Shown in pieces: positions 8,230 to 16,461 of a stretch of 64,000 nucleotides of DNA. The stretch's first letter is position 1, and every line of letters starts with the position of its first letter. The stretch covers positions 1 through 64,000 of the forward strand of contig PKCK01000081.1 of assembly GCA_002862085.1 (NCBI GenBank), given 5' to 3'. The notes under the pieces are model-generated. The model did not search any database. It was not told the origin of the DNA and was given only the letters and a program-made list of their open reading frames with translations. The DNA comes from Planctomycetota bacterium. GTDB taxonomy: Bacteria; Planctomycetota; UBA1135; GCA-002686595. The position numbers and the translations under genes were made by a program.

Positions 8230-8928
8230 GTGAGCCAGAAGACCGAGCTTCGCCTCCCCGTCCCCCACCAGGGCGTGGAGCACGTCCACGCCGTCCTCGA
8301 CGCACCCGAGGAGGGCGCGCCGCGGGGGGCCTTCGTCCTCGCGCACGGATCCGGAGCGCCGCTCTGCTCCGACTTCCTCGAGGCTGTCGCGCCCGCCATC
8401 GCGGACTCCGCGGGACTCGCGGTGCTCCGCTTCAACTACGGCTACGCGGAGCTGATGATCCGCAGCGGCAAACCCCGCCCGCCGGAGCGGCGTCCTGCGC
8501 TCGAGGTCGTCCACCGCGCCGCCATCGCCCACGCCAGGAGCGTCCTTCCCGATCTCCCGGTGATCCTGGGGGGCAAGTCCCTCGGCGGTCGCATCGCCAG
8601 CCTCATGGTCGCCGAGGGCGAGCCGACCGCCGGCCTGTGCTTCCTCGGCTACCCGCTCCATCCTCCCGGGAAGAAGGATCGTCTGCGCACGGACCATTTC
8701 CCCGACCTCGACGTCCCCGCGCTGTTCGTCCAGGGCACCCGCGATCCGCTCTGTGACCTCACCCTCCTCGAAGCAGCGCTGCCGTCCTTCGCGGGCCGCC
8801 CGACGGTGTGCGTGATCGAGGACGGTGATCACTCGTTCAACGTGCTCAAGCGAAGCGGCCGCGCTCCCTCCGAGGTCATCGGGGAGATCGCAGCCGCTGT
8901 GGCCACCTGGGCCGACGGGGCGCTTTGA
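8230..8928 (+). CDS. Alpha/beta hydrolase, KANL3/Tex30-like
   Basis: A 232-residue alpha/beta hydrolase. The early HGSGAP loop can form the oxyanion hole. The nucleophile elbow is GGKSLGGR with Ser117, the acid is in VQGTRDPLC and the base is His in EDGDHSFNV. This arrangement matches the KANL3/Tex30 group of small cytosolic hydrolases, whose substrates are unknown. The start is the GTG at 8230. The frame is open upstream, but that part is basic and overlaps the divergent methyltransferase start. The gene is followed 12 bases later by a convergent small gene. Confidence 0.85.
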   Translation: MSQKTELRLPVPHQGVEHVHAVLDAPEEGAPRGAFVLAHGSGAPLCSDFLEAVAPAIADSAGLAVLRFNYGYAELMIRSGKPRPPERRPALEVVHRAAIAHARSVLPDLPVILGGKSLGGRIASLMVAEGEPTAGLCFLGYPLHPPGKKDRLRTDHFPDLDVPALFVQGTRDPLCDLTLLEAALPSFAGRPTVCVIEDGDHSFNVLKRSGRAPSEVIGEIAAAVATWADGAL

Positions 8929-8940
8929 AGCCCGCGGCCC

Positions 8941-9246
8941 TCAGCCCTCCGCGCTCGCGGGACGCAGCTCGCGGGGCGCGAGCGGAAGAGCGTCGCCCTC
9001 GCTGAGCTGGTGCCGCTCGGTCGCCAGGGTGAGCTCCAAGGGCTGCTCGGAGCAGGGCCCGGGCGCCGGGACCGCGTCGGTTCGGTGGGCTGCCTGATCG
9101 GGCCCGTTCCCCTCACCGCCCGTGCTCTGGACGAACGCCTGCACGGTGAACGCCGTCGCGCCGAGCACCATGCCCACGGCGGCGAGCAGGCGCCCTGCGG
9201 AGGGACTCTGGGATGCGGACCGGGCTTCTGTGGAGGCTGTCGTCAT
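8941..9246 (-). CDS. Small single-pass membrane protein, unknown
   Basis: A 101-residue frame from an ATG at 9246. Residues about 18-42 form one hydrophobic helix (GRLLAAVGMVLGATAF), and the rest is a polar, Gly/Pro-rich tail without recognisable motifs. It lies tail to tail with the hydrolase gene. About 214 bases upstream hold no other gene and could carry its promoter. I do not recognise a family; in this GC-rich DNA an unconstrained frame of this size could be fortuitous. Confidence 0.45.
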   Translation of the reverse strand: MTTASTEARSASQSPSAGRLLAAVGMVLGATAFTVQAFVQSTGGEGNGPDQAAHRTDAVPAPGPCSEQPLELTLATERHQLSEGDALPLAPRELRPASAEG

Positions 9247-9460
9247 GGATCTTCGGAGCGGGCCGGGCAGCAGACCATTCGTCGGGGAATGCGTCCTGGA
9301 GGACCCTCGCCCCTCTCCTTTCTTCCGTGACAAGGCAGCCGACCTTCCGCGGTTTCTCCGGGGGAGCCCCAAAAACCCCTCCTGAAGGCTCCGAAAGGAT
9401 CCGGGAGCCCAAAACGGGGCACTGGGTCGCACGCCTCCGTCGCACCGGGATTTCCGCGGA

Positions 9461-11383
9461 TCAGGCCCGCGCGAGCCAGGCTTCCCAGGCCTCGAAGGCC
9501 ACCGGGCGCCCCAGGAAATCCGCGGCCATGGCCTCGGCGTCCCGGGCGCCGCCAGGCGCGAGCACCGCCTCGCGATAGCGCCGCGCCCGCTCGGCGTCCA
9601 TGAGGTCGCCGTCGAAGGCCCCGAAGAAGTCCTTCGCGATGACCAGCGACCACATGTACGTGTAGTAGCTCGCGGAGTACCCGTGGAGATGGCCGAAGGC
9701 GCACTCCATCGCGGTCCCGGGCACGCGCTCGAAGAAGGTCATCTCCTTCTGCAGGCGCTCCAGGAGGTCGCCCGCCGAGATCGAGGACGGGTCGCGGTCG
9801 TAGAGCGACAGCGCGAACATCGCGTAGAGCATCTGCCCCATGACGCCGAGGCCCTTGCCGTACTCCTCGGCGGCCCGCAGCTGATCGACGAGCGCGTCCG
9901 GGATCGGCTCACCCGTCTCGTGATGCGTGGCGAAGCGCTGGAGCACGCCTGCGCTCCACGCCCACTCCTCGTAGAGCTGCGAGGGCACCTCGACGAAGTC
10001 CCACTCGCAGCCGATCCCTGCGAAGCGGCCCCAGGGCTGCACGGCGAAGAGGTGGTGCAGGAGGTGGCCGAACTCGTGGAAGATGGTCGTGACCTGATCG
10101 TGCAGGAGGAGCGCGGGGTCACCGTCCTTGGGCTCGGGGAAGTTGCAGACGAGCGCCGCCTGGGGCAGCGCCTCGCCGCGCACACCGCCGACGAGGTTGA
10201 ACATCGCCGCGTGCTTGTACTTGCCCTCGCGCGGGAACATGTCGAGGTAGAAGCGCGCCGTGAGCTCGCCGCTCTCGAACACGTCGTAGCACTCGACCGA
10301 CGCGTGCCAGACCGGCTCGCTCTCGTTGCGACGGACCTCGACGCCGTAGAGCGCCTCGGTCGTGGCGAGCACCCCCTCGATGACCTTGCGGTAGCCGAAG
10401 TAGGGGCGCACCGACTGGCTGTCGAACTGGAAGCGGCTCTTCTTGACCCGCTCCATCAGATGGCGCGACTGCCAGGGCTCGATCCGCTCCGCCTCGGGAT
10501 CCGTCGTGCGGAGCTCCGCCAGCAGCTCTGCGAGCTCCTTCTCCCCGAAAGGCCGCGCCCGCTTCGCCACCGACTCGATGAACTCCCGCGCCGCGTCGGC
10601 GGTGCGGATCATCTTGTCCTCGCAGACCCAGTGGGCCCAGTGCTCGTAGCCGAGCTTGACCGCCAGCTCGTGCCGCGTCGCGAGCAGGTCCGCGAGGACC
10701 TCCTGGTTCTCCGGGTAGGCGCGCGTGTGGAACTCCATGAAGAGATCCCGCCGCACGTCGTCGCGCTGGGCGTAGAGAAGGACGGGGAGGAAGTCCGTGG
10801 GGTCGGTCGAGAGGGTGACAGAGCCGTCCTCGTCCTCGGGGTGGGCGTCGAGGAAGTCCTGGGGCAGCCCGGAGAGCGCCGCGTGGCCCTCCTCGAGGCG
10901 CAGGCTCCGGCCGCCCGCCATGATGTTGCGATCGAAGGCCTGGCCCACCAGGGTCAGCTTCTCCTGGAGCGCCTTGATCTCGGCGCGTCCGGCCTCGTCC
11001 TGGTCGACGCCGCTGCGCCGGAAGTCCCGCAGGGTGTGCTCGACGAAGCGCGCGAGCCCCTCGTCGGCGCCGGCGGGGAGCTCGAGGCGCGCGAAGGCCT
11101 CGTAGGCCTCGCGATCGAGGCCGAGGGTCGTGGAGAACGTGGAGATGGCCTGGCTCACTTCCTCTGCGCAGGAGCGCACGGCCTTGTCAGGGTGCACCGC
11201 CATGAAGAGCTCGGAGAAGCCATGGACGTCGCCGAGGGCACGGCCGATGGCGTCGTAGGTGCGAGCCACGGTCTCGGGCGCCGCCGCGACGGGAAGACCA
11301 TGGAGCTCGTCCAGCTTCGCCTTCGCCTCGGCGAGCTGGCAGTCGAGGAGCTGGCGGAGCGAGTCGGCGGTGTGATTGGTCAT
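9461..11383 (-). CDS. M3 family zinc metallopeptidase (oligopeptidase A/thimet-like)
   Basis: A 640-residue cytosolic oligopeptidase that trims short peptides. The zinc site is HEFGH at residues 436-440, with the third ligand Glu465 in DFVEVPSQLYEEW, exactly as in family M3. The C-terminal HGYSASYYTYMWS supplies the substrate-contacting His and Tyr residues. Length and an all-helical N-terminus fit M3A enzymes. The ATG at 11383 is chosen because the open frame upstream is arginine-rich and overlaps the next gene's leader. No signal peptide is visible. It lies 86 bases downstream of the inositol phosphate synthase gene on the same strand. Confidence 0.93.
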   Translation of the reverse strand: MTNHTADSLRQLLDCQLAEAKAKLDELHGLPVAAAPETVARTYDAIGRALGDVHGFSELFMAVHPDKAVRSCAEEVSQAISTFSTTLGLDREAYEAFARLELPAGADEGLARFVEHTLRDFRRSGVDQDEAGRAEIKALQEKLTLVGQAFDRNIMAGGRSLRLEEGHAALSGLPQDFLDAHPEDEDGSVTLSTDPTDFLPVLLYAQRDDVRRDLFMEFHTRAYPENQEVLADLLATRHELAVKLGYEHWAHWVCEDKMIRTADAAREFIESVAKRARPFGEKELAELLAELRTTDPEAERIEPWQSRHLMERVKKSRFQFDSQSVRPYFGYRKVIEGVLATTEALYGVEVRRNESEPVWHASVECYDVFESGELTARFYLDMFPREGKYKHAAMFNLVGGVRGEALPQAALVCNFPEPKDGDPALLLHDQVTTIFHEFGHLLHHLFAVQPWGRFAGIGCEWDFVEVPSQLYEEWAWSAGVLQRFATHHETGEPIPDALVDQLRAAEEYGKGLGVMGQMLYAMFALSLYDRDPSSISAGDLLERLQKEMTFFERVPGTAMECAFGHLHGYSASYYTYMWSLVIAKDFFGAFDGDLMDAERARRYREAVLAPGGARDAEAMAADFLGRPVAFEAWEAWLARA

Positions 11384-11469
11384 GGCGATTGTGCGGGCAC
11401 GAGGCCCGCGAGCGAGTCCGCGCGGTCGGCGGGACCTGCGGTGGAGAGTCCGGGCGCCCCCGGAGCCGA

Positions 11470-12717
11470 TCAGCGCCTCGAGCGCTCGACGTAGCGCACG
11501 ACGCGCTCGTGCTGGCGGTGGAAGTCGTGCTCCACGTCCCCCATCGGAGCCTTGAAGTAGCAGGCGAGGTGCTCGAGCACCCCCGCCTCTCCGCGGCGCG
11601 CGGCGTGATCCGCCAGCCGCGCCAGGTCGATCACGAGGGGCGCGGCCAGGGCCGAGTCGCACCCCGACCACGTGAACTGCATGGACATCTTGGCGCCGAG
11701 GAAACCCTCGAAGTGGATGAAGTCCCAGGCCGTCTTCCAGTCCCCCAGCGACGGCACGTAGTCGATCCCGACCTTCGTGTGCAGCTCGCCGGAGTCGTCG
11801 CCGAGGAGCGAGCGCAACGCATCGTCCTTCGTCCGCAGCTTGCCCGACTTGTGCGCGGGGTCACGAAGGACCTCGCCGTCACGGTTCCCGAGCATGTTGT
11901 AGCCCTGCCAGGCGAGGACCCGCAGGGCGCGTGCGCGGAACATCGGCGCGAGGACCGTCTTCACCAGGGTCTCGCCCGTCTTCCCGTCGTTGCCGGCCAC
12001 CGGGACGCCGCGTGCCTCCGCCAGCTCCAGCAGCGCCGGCACCGAGGCGCCGAGGCTCGGCGTGAAGTTCACGAAGGGCCGTCCGCTCGCGATGGCGGCG
12101 TAGGCGTACAGCAGCGAAGCGGGCTGCGACGTCCCCGCGTCGAGGGCGGCCTCGAAGGCCGCCGCGCTGTCCCAGGCCTCCTGGCGAGTGATCTCCCCCT
12201 CGACGCTCGCGACGAACACGACCACCACCCGTGCCAGCCCGTTGCGCTCCTGGAAGTCGTCGAGGTCCCGGGCGATCGCCGCGATCTGCTCTCGCGGCGA
12301 CCGGCTGCCGCGGTCGGCGGCGCGCGGGTCGAGGTCGGCGAAGCCCGTCTCGGGAGCGTCGAGGATCCCCGGGCGCAGCTCGGCCTCGTAGCGCGCGGCG
12401 TCGTCGCTCACCGCCGCCACGAGGTCGGCCGGCAGGATGCCCGCCGCCACCAGCTCGCCCGCGGAGGTCGAGAGGTCGCGCGTGCAGATGTCGTGGCCGC
12501 CGAGCACGATGTCCTCGGGCTCCACGAGGTCCAGCTCCGACAGGGGCGGCGCCGCGCTCGGCAGCCCGACGGGCGGGACGAGGCCGCGACGCAGGCCGGC
12601 GACGCCGTAGGCCACGCACGTGGCGATGGCGCCGCGGGCGCCGACGAGCCAGAGACCGGTCCGCTCACGCCCCTCCTGGGGGGCGGCTCCGTTGCTTGTC
12701 TGAGGGGGCGTTTCCAA
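11470..12717 (-). CDS. myo-Inositol-1-phosphate synthase
   Basis: This enzyme converts glucose 6-phosphate to myo-inositol 3-phosphate (L-myo-inositol 1-phosphate) with bound NAD, the entry to inositol lipids and solutes. The N-terminal Rossmann motif is LVGARGAIATCVAYG. The family catalytic core follows: GNDGKTGETLVKTVL near residue 240, then NMLGNRDGEVL, then the long segment ending MSMQFTWSGCDSALAAPLVIDL. No ATG lies where the family would start. The likeliest start is TTG at 12717 (415 residues), but a start a few codons away is possible. It lies 106 bases downstream of a membrane-protein gene. Confidence 0.9.
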   Translation of the reverse strand: METPPQTSNGAAPQEGRERTGLWLVGARGAIATCVAYGVAGLRRGLVPPVGLPSAAPPLSELDLVEPEDIVLGGHDICTRDLSTSAGELVAAGILPADLVAAVSDDAARYEAELRPGILDAPETGFADLDPRAADRGSRSPREQIAAIARDLDDFQERNGLARVVVVFVASVEGEITRQEAWDSAAAFEAALDAGTSQPASLLYAYAAIASGRPFVNFTPSLGASVPALLELAEARGVPVAGNDGKTGETLVKTVLAPMFRARALRVLAWQGYNMLGNRDGEVLRDPAHKSGKLRTKDDALRSLLGDDSGELHTKVGIDYVPSLGDWKTAWDFIHFEGFLGAKMSMQFTWSGCDSALAAPLVIDLARLADHAARRGEAGVLEHLACYFKAPMGDVEHDFHRQHERVVRYVERSRR

Positions 12718-12823
12718 AACGAGGGGCAGGATTGTGGGCGAGCGATCTGGGGCTGGAAGCAAAATCCCGCGCGGGCGGGGCCAGGAGCCCCGCGATGATC
12801 GGTCTGGAGGCTCTGACCGGTCC

Positions 12824-13945
12824 TCAGCGGCCATCCACGGGACCGCGCGCGAGCCAGCGGCGCACGAGGCCATCGTCGCGATCGGTCCACCAGCGGGCGC
12901 TGGCAGCGCTGCGCGGGGGCGGCGGAGCGACCGGCGGGATCTCGCCTGCGACGGGCTCCATCGCAGCGCCAGGACTGCCAGGGGCCGCGTCCACTCCGGC
13001 GATCGCCTCCGAGCCCTGGCGGGTCTCCCCGCTCGCCCCGGAACCGTCTCCCGTCCCCCGATCAGGGCTCGACTGCGCTCCGCCGGGACCGCCAGCTCCC
13101 TCCTCGGGCGCGGGCCCGGCGCTCCCCCTCTCCACCGCCGCTTCCGGGTCCGACGGCGACCGACCGTCGGAGGCGGAGTCCGCGGCCGATCCGACGCCGA
13201 GGACCTCGGCGCGGAGAGCGAGTTCGCGCAGCTCGCGGGCCGCGTCGGAGCCGGCCGGCAGCTCCGCCGCGAGGTCCTCGAGGGTCTCCGAGACGACGTC
13301 CATCGCATCGCCTGCGCCGCCACCGTCCGACGACGCGTCGCGCGCCGTCGCGAGGGCCGCGCCGAGGGCTGCGAGCTCCTCCTCACCGAGCGCGCCGACG
13401 TGGGCGGAGAGCGCACGCTCCACGCCGCTCGCCACGCCGCGCACCCGGCGAAGCTCCAGGTCCGCGCGCACGCCGCGGGCGTCCGCTGCCGCCACGGTCT
13501 GCAACAGCGCCACCGCCGCGATCAGCGGGACCGCGAGGAAACCAGCGTAGTGCGGAACGACCACCTGCTTCGCGAGGCTCCAGCACTCTCTGTCGACGAT
13601 CCGCTCCGCCCCCAGCTCCGCCATCGGATTCTCCGGCCTCGCGGCGTTCTCGTAGGCCGCGAGCAGAGCGCCCTCGAGATCGAGCCCGCGATCGAGACGG
13701 CGCGCGATGCTCGCCTCCTCGACGCGCACCGCCGCGATCCAGGCCGCGCCCGCGAGCGTCCCGACGAGCGCAGCGAGCGCGACGCCCTCCAGATCTCGAA
13801 GCCCGTGACCGGCGCCGATCACCAGCGCCAGCGTCACGAGCGACGCCCCGAGCCCGCAGCACACCGCCCGGGCCTGGACCGCCTGTCGCGCGGCCCTCGC
13901 CAGCGCGCGCACCCGTCCACGCACTCTACGCGTCGCTCGCTCCAC
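12824..13945 (-). CDS. Uncharacterised membrane protein with disordered C-terminus
   Basis: A 373-residue protein with three predicted membrane helices (about 26-46, 54-73 and 133-153). The segment RRLDRGLDLEGALLAAYE follows the second helix; this pattern occurs in DUF4175-like membrane proteins near MoxR/VWA genes, but no such genes are here. Residues about 215-345 are Ser/Gly/Pro/Glu-rich and probably disordered. The end (SARWWTDRDDGLVRRWLARG) is compact again. It starts 11 bases after the YdjY-domain gene ends, so the two are probably one operon. No function can be assigned. Confidence 0.68.
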   Translation of the reverse strand: MERATRRVRGRVRALARAARQAVQARAVCCGLGASLVTLALVIGAGHGLRDLEGVALAALVGTLAGAAWIAAVRVEEASIARRLDRGLDLEGALLAAYENAARPENPMAELGAERIVDRECWSLAKQVVVPHYAGFLAVPLIAAVALLQTVAAADARGVRADLELRRVRGVASGVERALSAHVGALGEEELAALGAALATARDASSDGGGAGDAMDVVSETLEDLAAELPAGSDAARELRELALRAEVLGVGSAADSASDGRSPSDPEAAVERGSAGPAPEEGAGGPGGAQSSPDRGTGDGSGASGETRQGSEAIAGVDAAPGSPGAAMEPVAGEIPPVAPPPPRSAASARWWTDRDDGLVRRWLARGPVDGR

Positions 13946-13956
13946 GACGTGCGGTC

Positions 13957-14877
13957 TCAGCGCCCCTCGGCCGGCTGGCGCGCGGGTTCGGGAGCGAGGG
14001 GGAGGGCGTCACGCAGGGAGTCGGGAACACGCTCGAGCGGCGAGGCGCTCGCGATCAGCAGGACAGGCGCCCCGGGCTCCGGCATGAGCCAGCCGTTGGG
14101 GATCCACGCCGTCTGCGAGACACACTCGGGGATCGCCGTCGTCAGGAGCGTGTCGCCCTGGGAGAAGAAAGACACGCACATGAGGTTACCGGTGGCCTTC
14201 GCCGCGAAGCGCTCGGGCCCGCCTTCGTGCTCGGACTCGACCATCCGCGAGCCGAGCCAGACGAGGCCGTGACGACGCATCGTGCGATCGCGCTCGAGAT
14301 CGATCACCAGATCCTCGAGACGGTGGAAGTGAACGGACTCCGCCGGGAAAGCTGCGGTCTTCTCGTCGAACGCGCCGGCCGCCTCCCGCCAGGCCGCGTG
14401 GAGGTAGACCGGCTTGCCGGAAGGGATCTCGACGTCGTGGGTCGGCGCGCCGGCCCGCACCTCCTCGCGGGAGGGAGGGGGGTCGATCGCCTCGAAGGTC
14501 ACGTTCTCGCCAGGCTCAGCGCCCGCGGCGAGGAAGGCAGCGCTCAGCACCTCGGCGTCGGTCTCCGTCACGAAGAGCGCCTCGTGCACGGCGCCGTGCG
14601 GATTGACGAGCAGGTACTCGAGGGCGTCGTGCCGGACCTCGACGCGGGCGGGGAAGGCCAAGAGGCCGGCGTCTCGCTCGACGAGGACCCCGGCGCGAGC
14701 GAATGCCGCGGTCAGAGCCGCCTCGGCCTCGTCCTGGATGACGGCCGAGCGCTCCACCGGTACGGGACCGGCGAGGGCGAGGGTCGCCGCGGCGGCTCCT
14801 GCGAGGACGGTCACGAGGACGCCGGTGGCGCCGAGGCGGCACCTCGTGGCGATCTGGTTCTGGCTGGCACGGTCCAT
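13957..14877 (-). CDS. Secreted or membrane-anchored YdjY-domain protein
   Basis: The 306-residue protein starts at an ATG at 14877 and has an N-terminal hydrophobic helix (residues about 15-40) that acts as signal or anchor. Residues about 65-150 (RVEVRHDALEYLLVNPHG, then HEALFVTETDAEVLSAAFLA) match the YdjY-like domain that recurs in secreted Planctomycetota proteins. The remainder is beta-rich. The function of the domain is not known. The gene is first in a likely operon with the membrane protein behind it and is divergent from the cardiolipin synthase gene with a 70-base gap. Confidence 0.72.
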   Translation of the reverse strand: MDRASQNQIATRCRLGATGVLVTVLAGAAAATLALAGPVPVERSAVIQDEAEAALTAAFARAGVLVERDAGLLAFPARVEVRHDALEYLLVNPHGAVHEALFVTETDAEVLSAAFLAAGAEPGENVTFEAIDPPPSREEVRAGAPTHDVEIPSGKPVYLHAAWREAAGAFDEKTAAFPAESVHFHRLEDLVIDLERDRTMRRHGLVWLGSRMVESEHEGGPERFAAKATGNLMCVSFFSQGDTLLTTAIPECVSQTAWIPNGWLMPEPGAPVLLIASASPLERVPDSLRDALPLAPEPARQPAEGR

Positions 14878-14947
14878 GGACCGTGAAACGTAGCCGACGT
14901 GGCCCCGGTTCACACAGAATGCACCGTCCGGCTCCGCCGCGCCCTCG

Positions 14948-16387
14948 ATGCTCGACCACTGGACCCTCGCTCTGCTGCTCATCGCCTTGGAGACCGCGGG
15001 AGTGGTCTCGGTGCTCCACGTGCTGATGCGCGGTCCCACGCCCCAGGGCGTGCTCGCGTGGTCCTTCTTCCTGCTGGTGCTCCCGATCTTCGCGGTCCCC
15101 CTCTACTGGATCTTCGGGCCGCACAAGTACGACGGGTACATCGACGCTCGACGCACCACGGCCGCGCCGTTCCACGGCGTGGTCGAGACCCTGCGCGAGG
15201 AGGCGGTGCCGATGATCGTGGAGCGAGACGAGGAGGCGCCGCTCATCGTCGCCCTCGAGCGGCTCGTCCGGCTGCCACTGACCAGCGGCAACCGCGCCGA
15301 GCTGCTCGTCGACGGCGAGGCCACGCGCGCCGCGATCTTCGAGGCCATCGACGCCGCGCGGCAGACCGTCCTGCTGCAGTTCTTCATCGTCCGCGACGAC
15401 GGCTTCGGCCAGGGCCTCAGCGCCCGGCTTGAGGCCGCGCGCGCGCGCGGCGTCCGCGTGTGCTTCATCTACGACGAGATCGGAAGCCACGGCCTGACAC
15501 GGCGCTTCATCCGCCGCCTGCGGAGCGCGGGCGTCCAGATCCAGCCCTTCGGCGCCTCGCGTCGCTCTCATCGCTTCCAGCTCAACTTCCGCAATCACCG
15601 CAAGGTCGTGGTCATCGACGGGGCGCTCGGCTTCGTGGGCGGCCTGAACATCGGCGACGAGTATCTCGGCCTCGATCCCGAGCTCTCTCCCTGGCGCGAC
15701 ACCTTCGTGCGCGTGCGCGGCCCGGTCGTGGCCGCGCTCCAGCTCTCCTTCCTGGAGGACTGGCACTGGGCGACCGACCAGGTCCCCGACTGGCCCTGGC
15801 CCGTTCTCGCCGCGCCGGACGCGACGGAGGACGGCCGCGCGGGCCACGCCATCGCGCTCCCCACCGGTCCCGCCGACCCCTTCGAGACCTGCAGCCTCGC
15901 CTTCGTCGCCCTCATCGACGCCGCCGAGGATCGGCTCTGGATCGCGACGCCCTACTTCGTCTTCGACGCGCAGATCATGGCGGCCTTGCAGCTCGCCGCG
16001 CTGCGAGGCGTGGACGTGCGCGTGCTGGTGCCCGAGCGCGCGGATCACGCCATGGCGTACTACGCGGGATGGTCCTACCACAGCCGCGTCCTCGAGTCGG
16101 GGTGCCGGATCTTCCGCTACACGAACGGCTTCATGCACCAGAAGGTGCTGCTGGTGGACGACCGGTGGGCGATGGTCGGGACGAAGAACCTCGACAACCG
16201 CTCGATGCGGCTGAACTTCGAGATCTCGCTGCTGGTCGAGTGCCCGGTCTTCGCCGGCGAGGTGGAGGACATGCTCCAGCGGGACTTCGAGGCATCGGGA
16301 GAGGTCACACGCGAGCGCCTGGCGGGGCTGAGCCCGTGGTTCCGCCTCAAGGCCCGCGCAGCGCGCCTGTTCGCACCGATCCTGTAA
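14948..16387 (+). CDS. cls: Cardiolipin synthase (phospholipase D family)
   Basis: A 479-residue bacterial cardiolipin synthase that joins two phosphatidylglycerol molecules. Two N-terminal membrane helices (about 5-25 and 35-58) are followed by the usual IFGPHKYDGY turn. Two HKD motifs are complete: His217-x-Lys219-x4-Asp224 (NHRKVVVIDG) and His397-x-Lys399-x4-Asp404 (MHQKVLLVDD), each with the downstream GGLNIGDEY or GTKNLDNRS segment. Length and order match ClsA-type enzymes. It stands alone between a divergent gene and the peptidase gene 74 bases downstream. Confidence 0.94.
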   Translation: MLDHWTLALLLIALETAGVVSVLHVLMRGPTPQGVLAWSFFLLVLPIFAVPLYWIFGPHKYDGYIDARRTTAAPFHGVVETLREEAVPMIVERDEEAPLIVALERLVRLPLTSGNRAELLVDGEATRAAIFEAIDAARQTVLLQFFIVRDDGFGQGLSARLEAARARGVRVCFIYDEIGSHGLTRRFIRRLRSAGVQIQPFGASRRSHRFQLNFRNHRKVVVIDGALGFVGGLNIGDEYLGLDPELSPWRDTFVRVRGPVVAALQLSFLEDWHWATDQVPDWPWPVLAAPDATEDGRAGHAIALPTGPADPFETCSLAFVALIDAAEDRLWIATPYFVFDAQIMAALQLAALRGVDVRVLVPERADHAMAYYAGWSYHSRVLESGCRIFRYTNGFMHQKVLLVDDRWAMVGTKNLDNRSMRLNFEISLLVECPVFAGEVEDMLQRDFEASGEVTRERLAGLSPWFRLKARAARLFAPIL

Positions 16388-16461
16388 GCCGAGAACGGAG
16401 TGAGACGTGGGCGGGGTGCGGCCCGGGCGGCGCCGCGTATCCTGCGCGGACCGCCTCAGCC

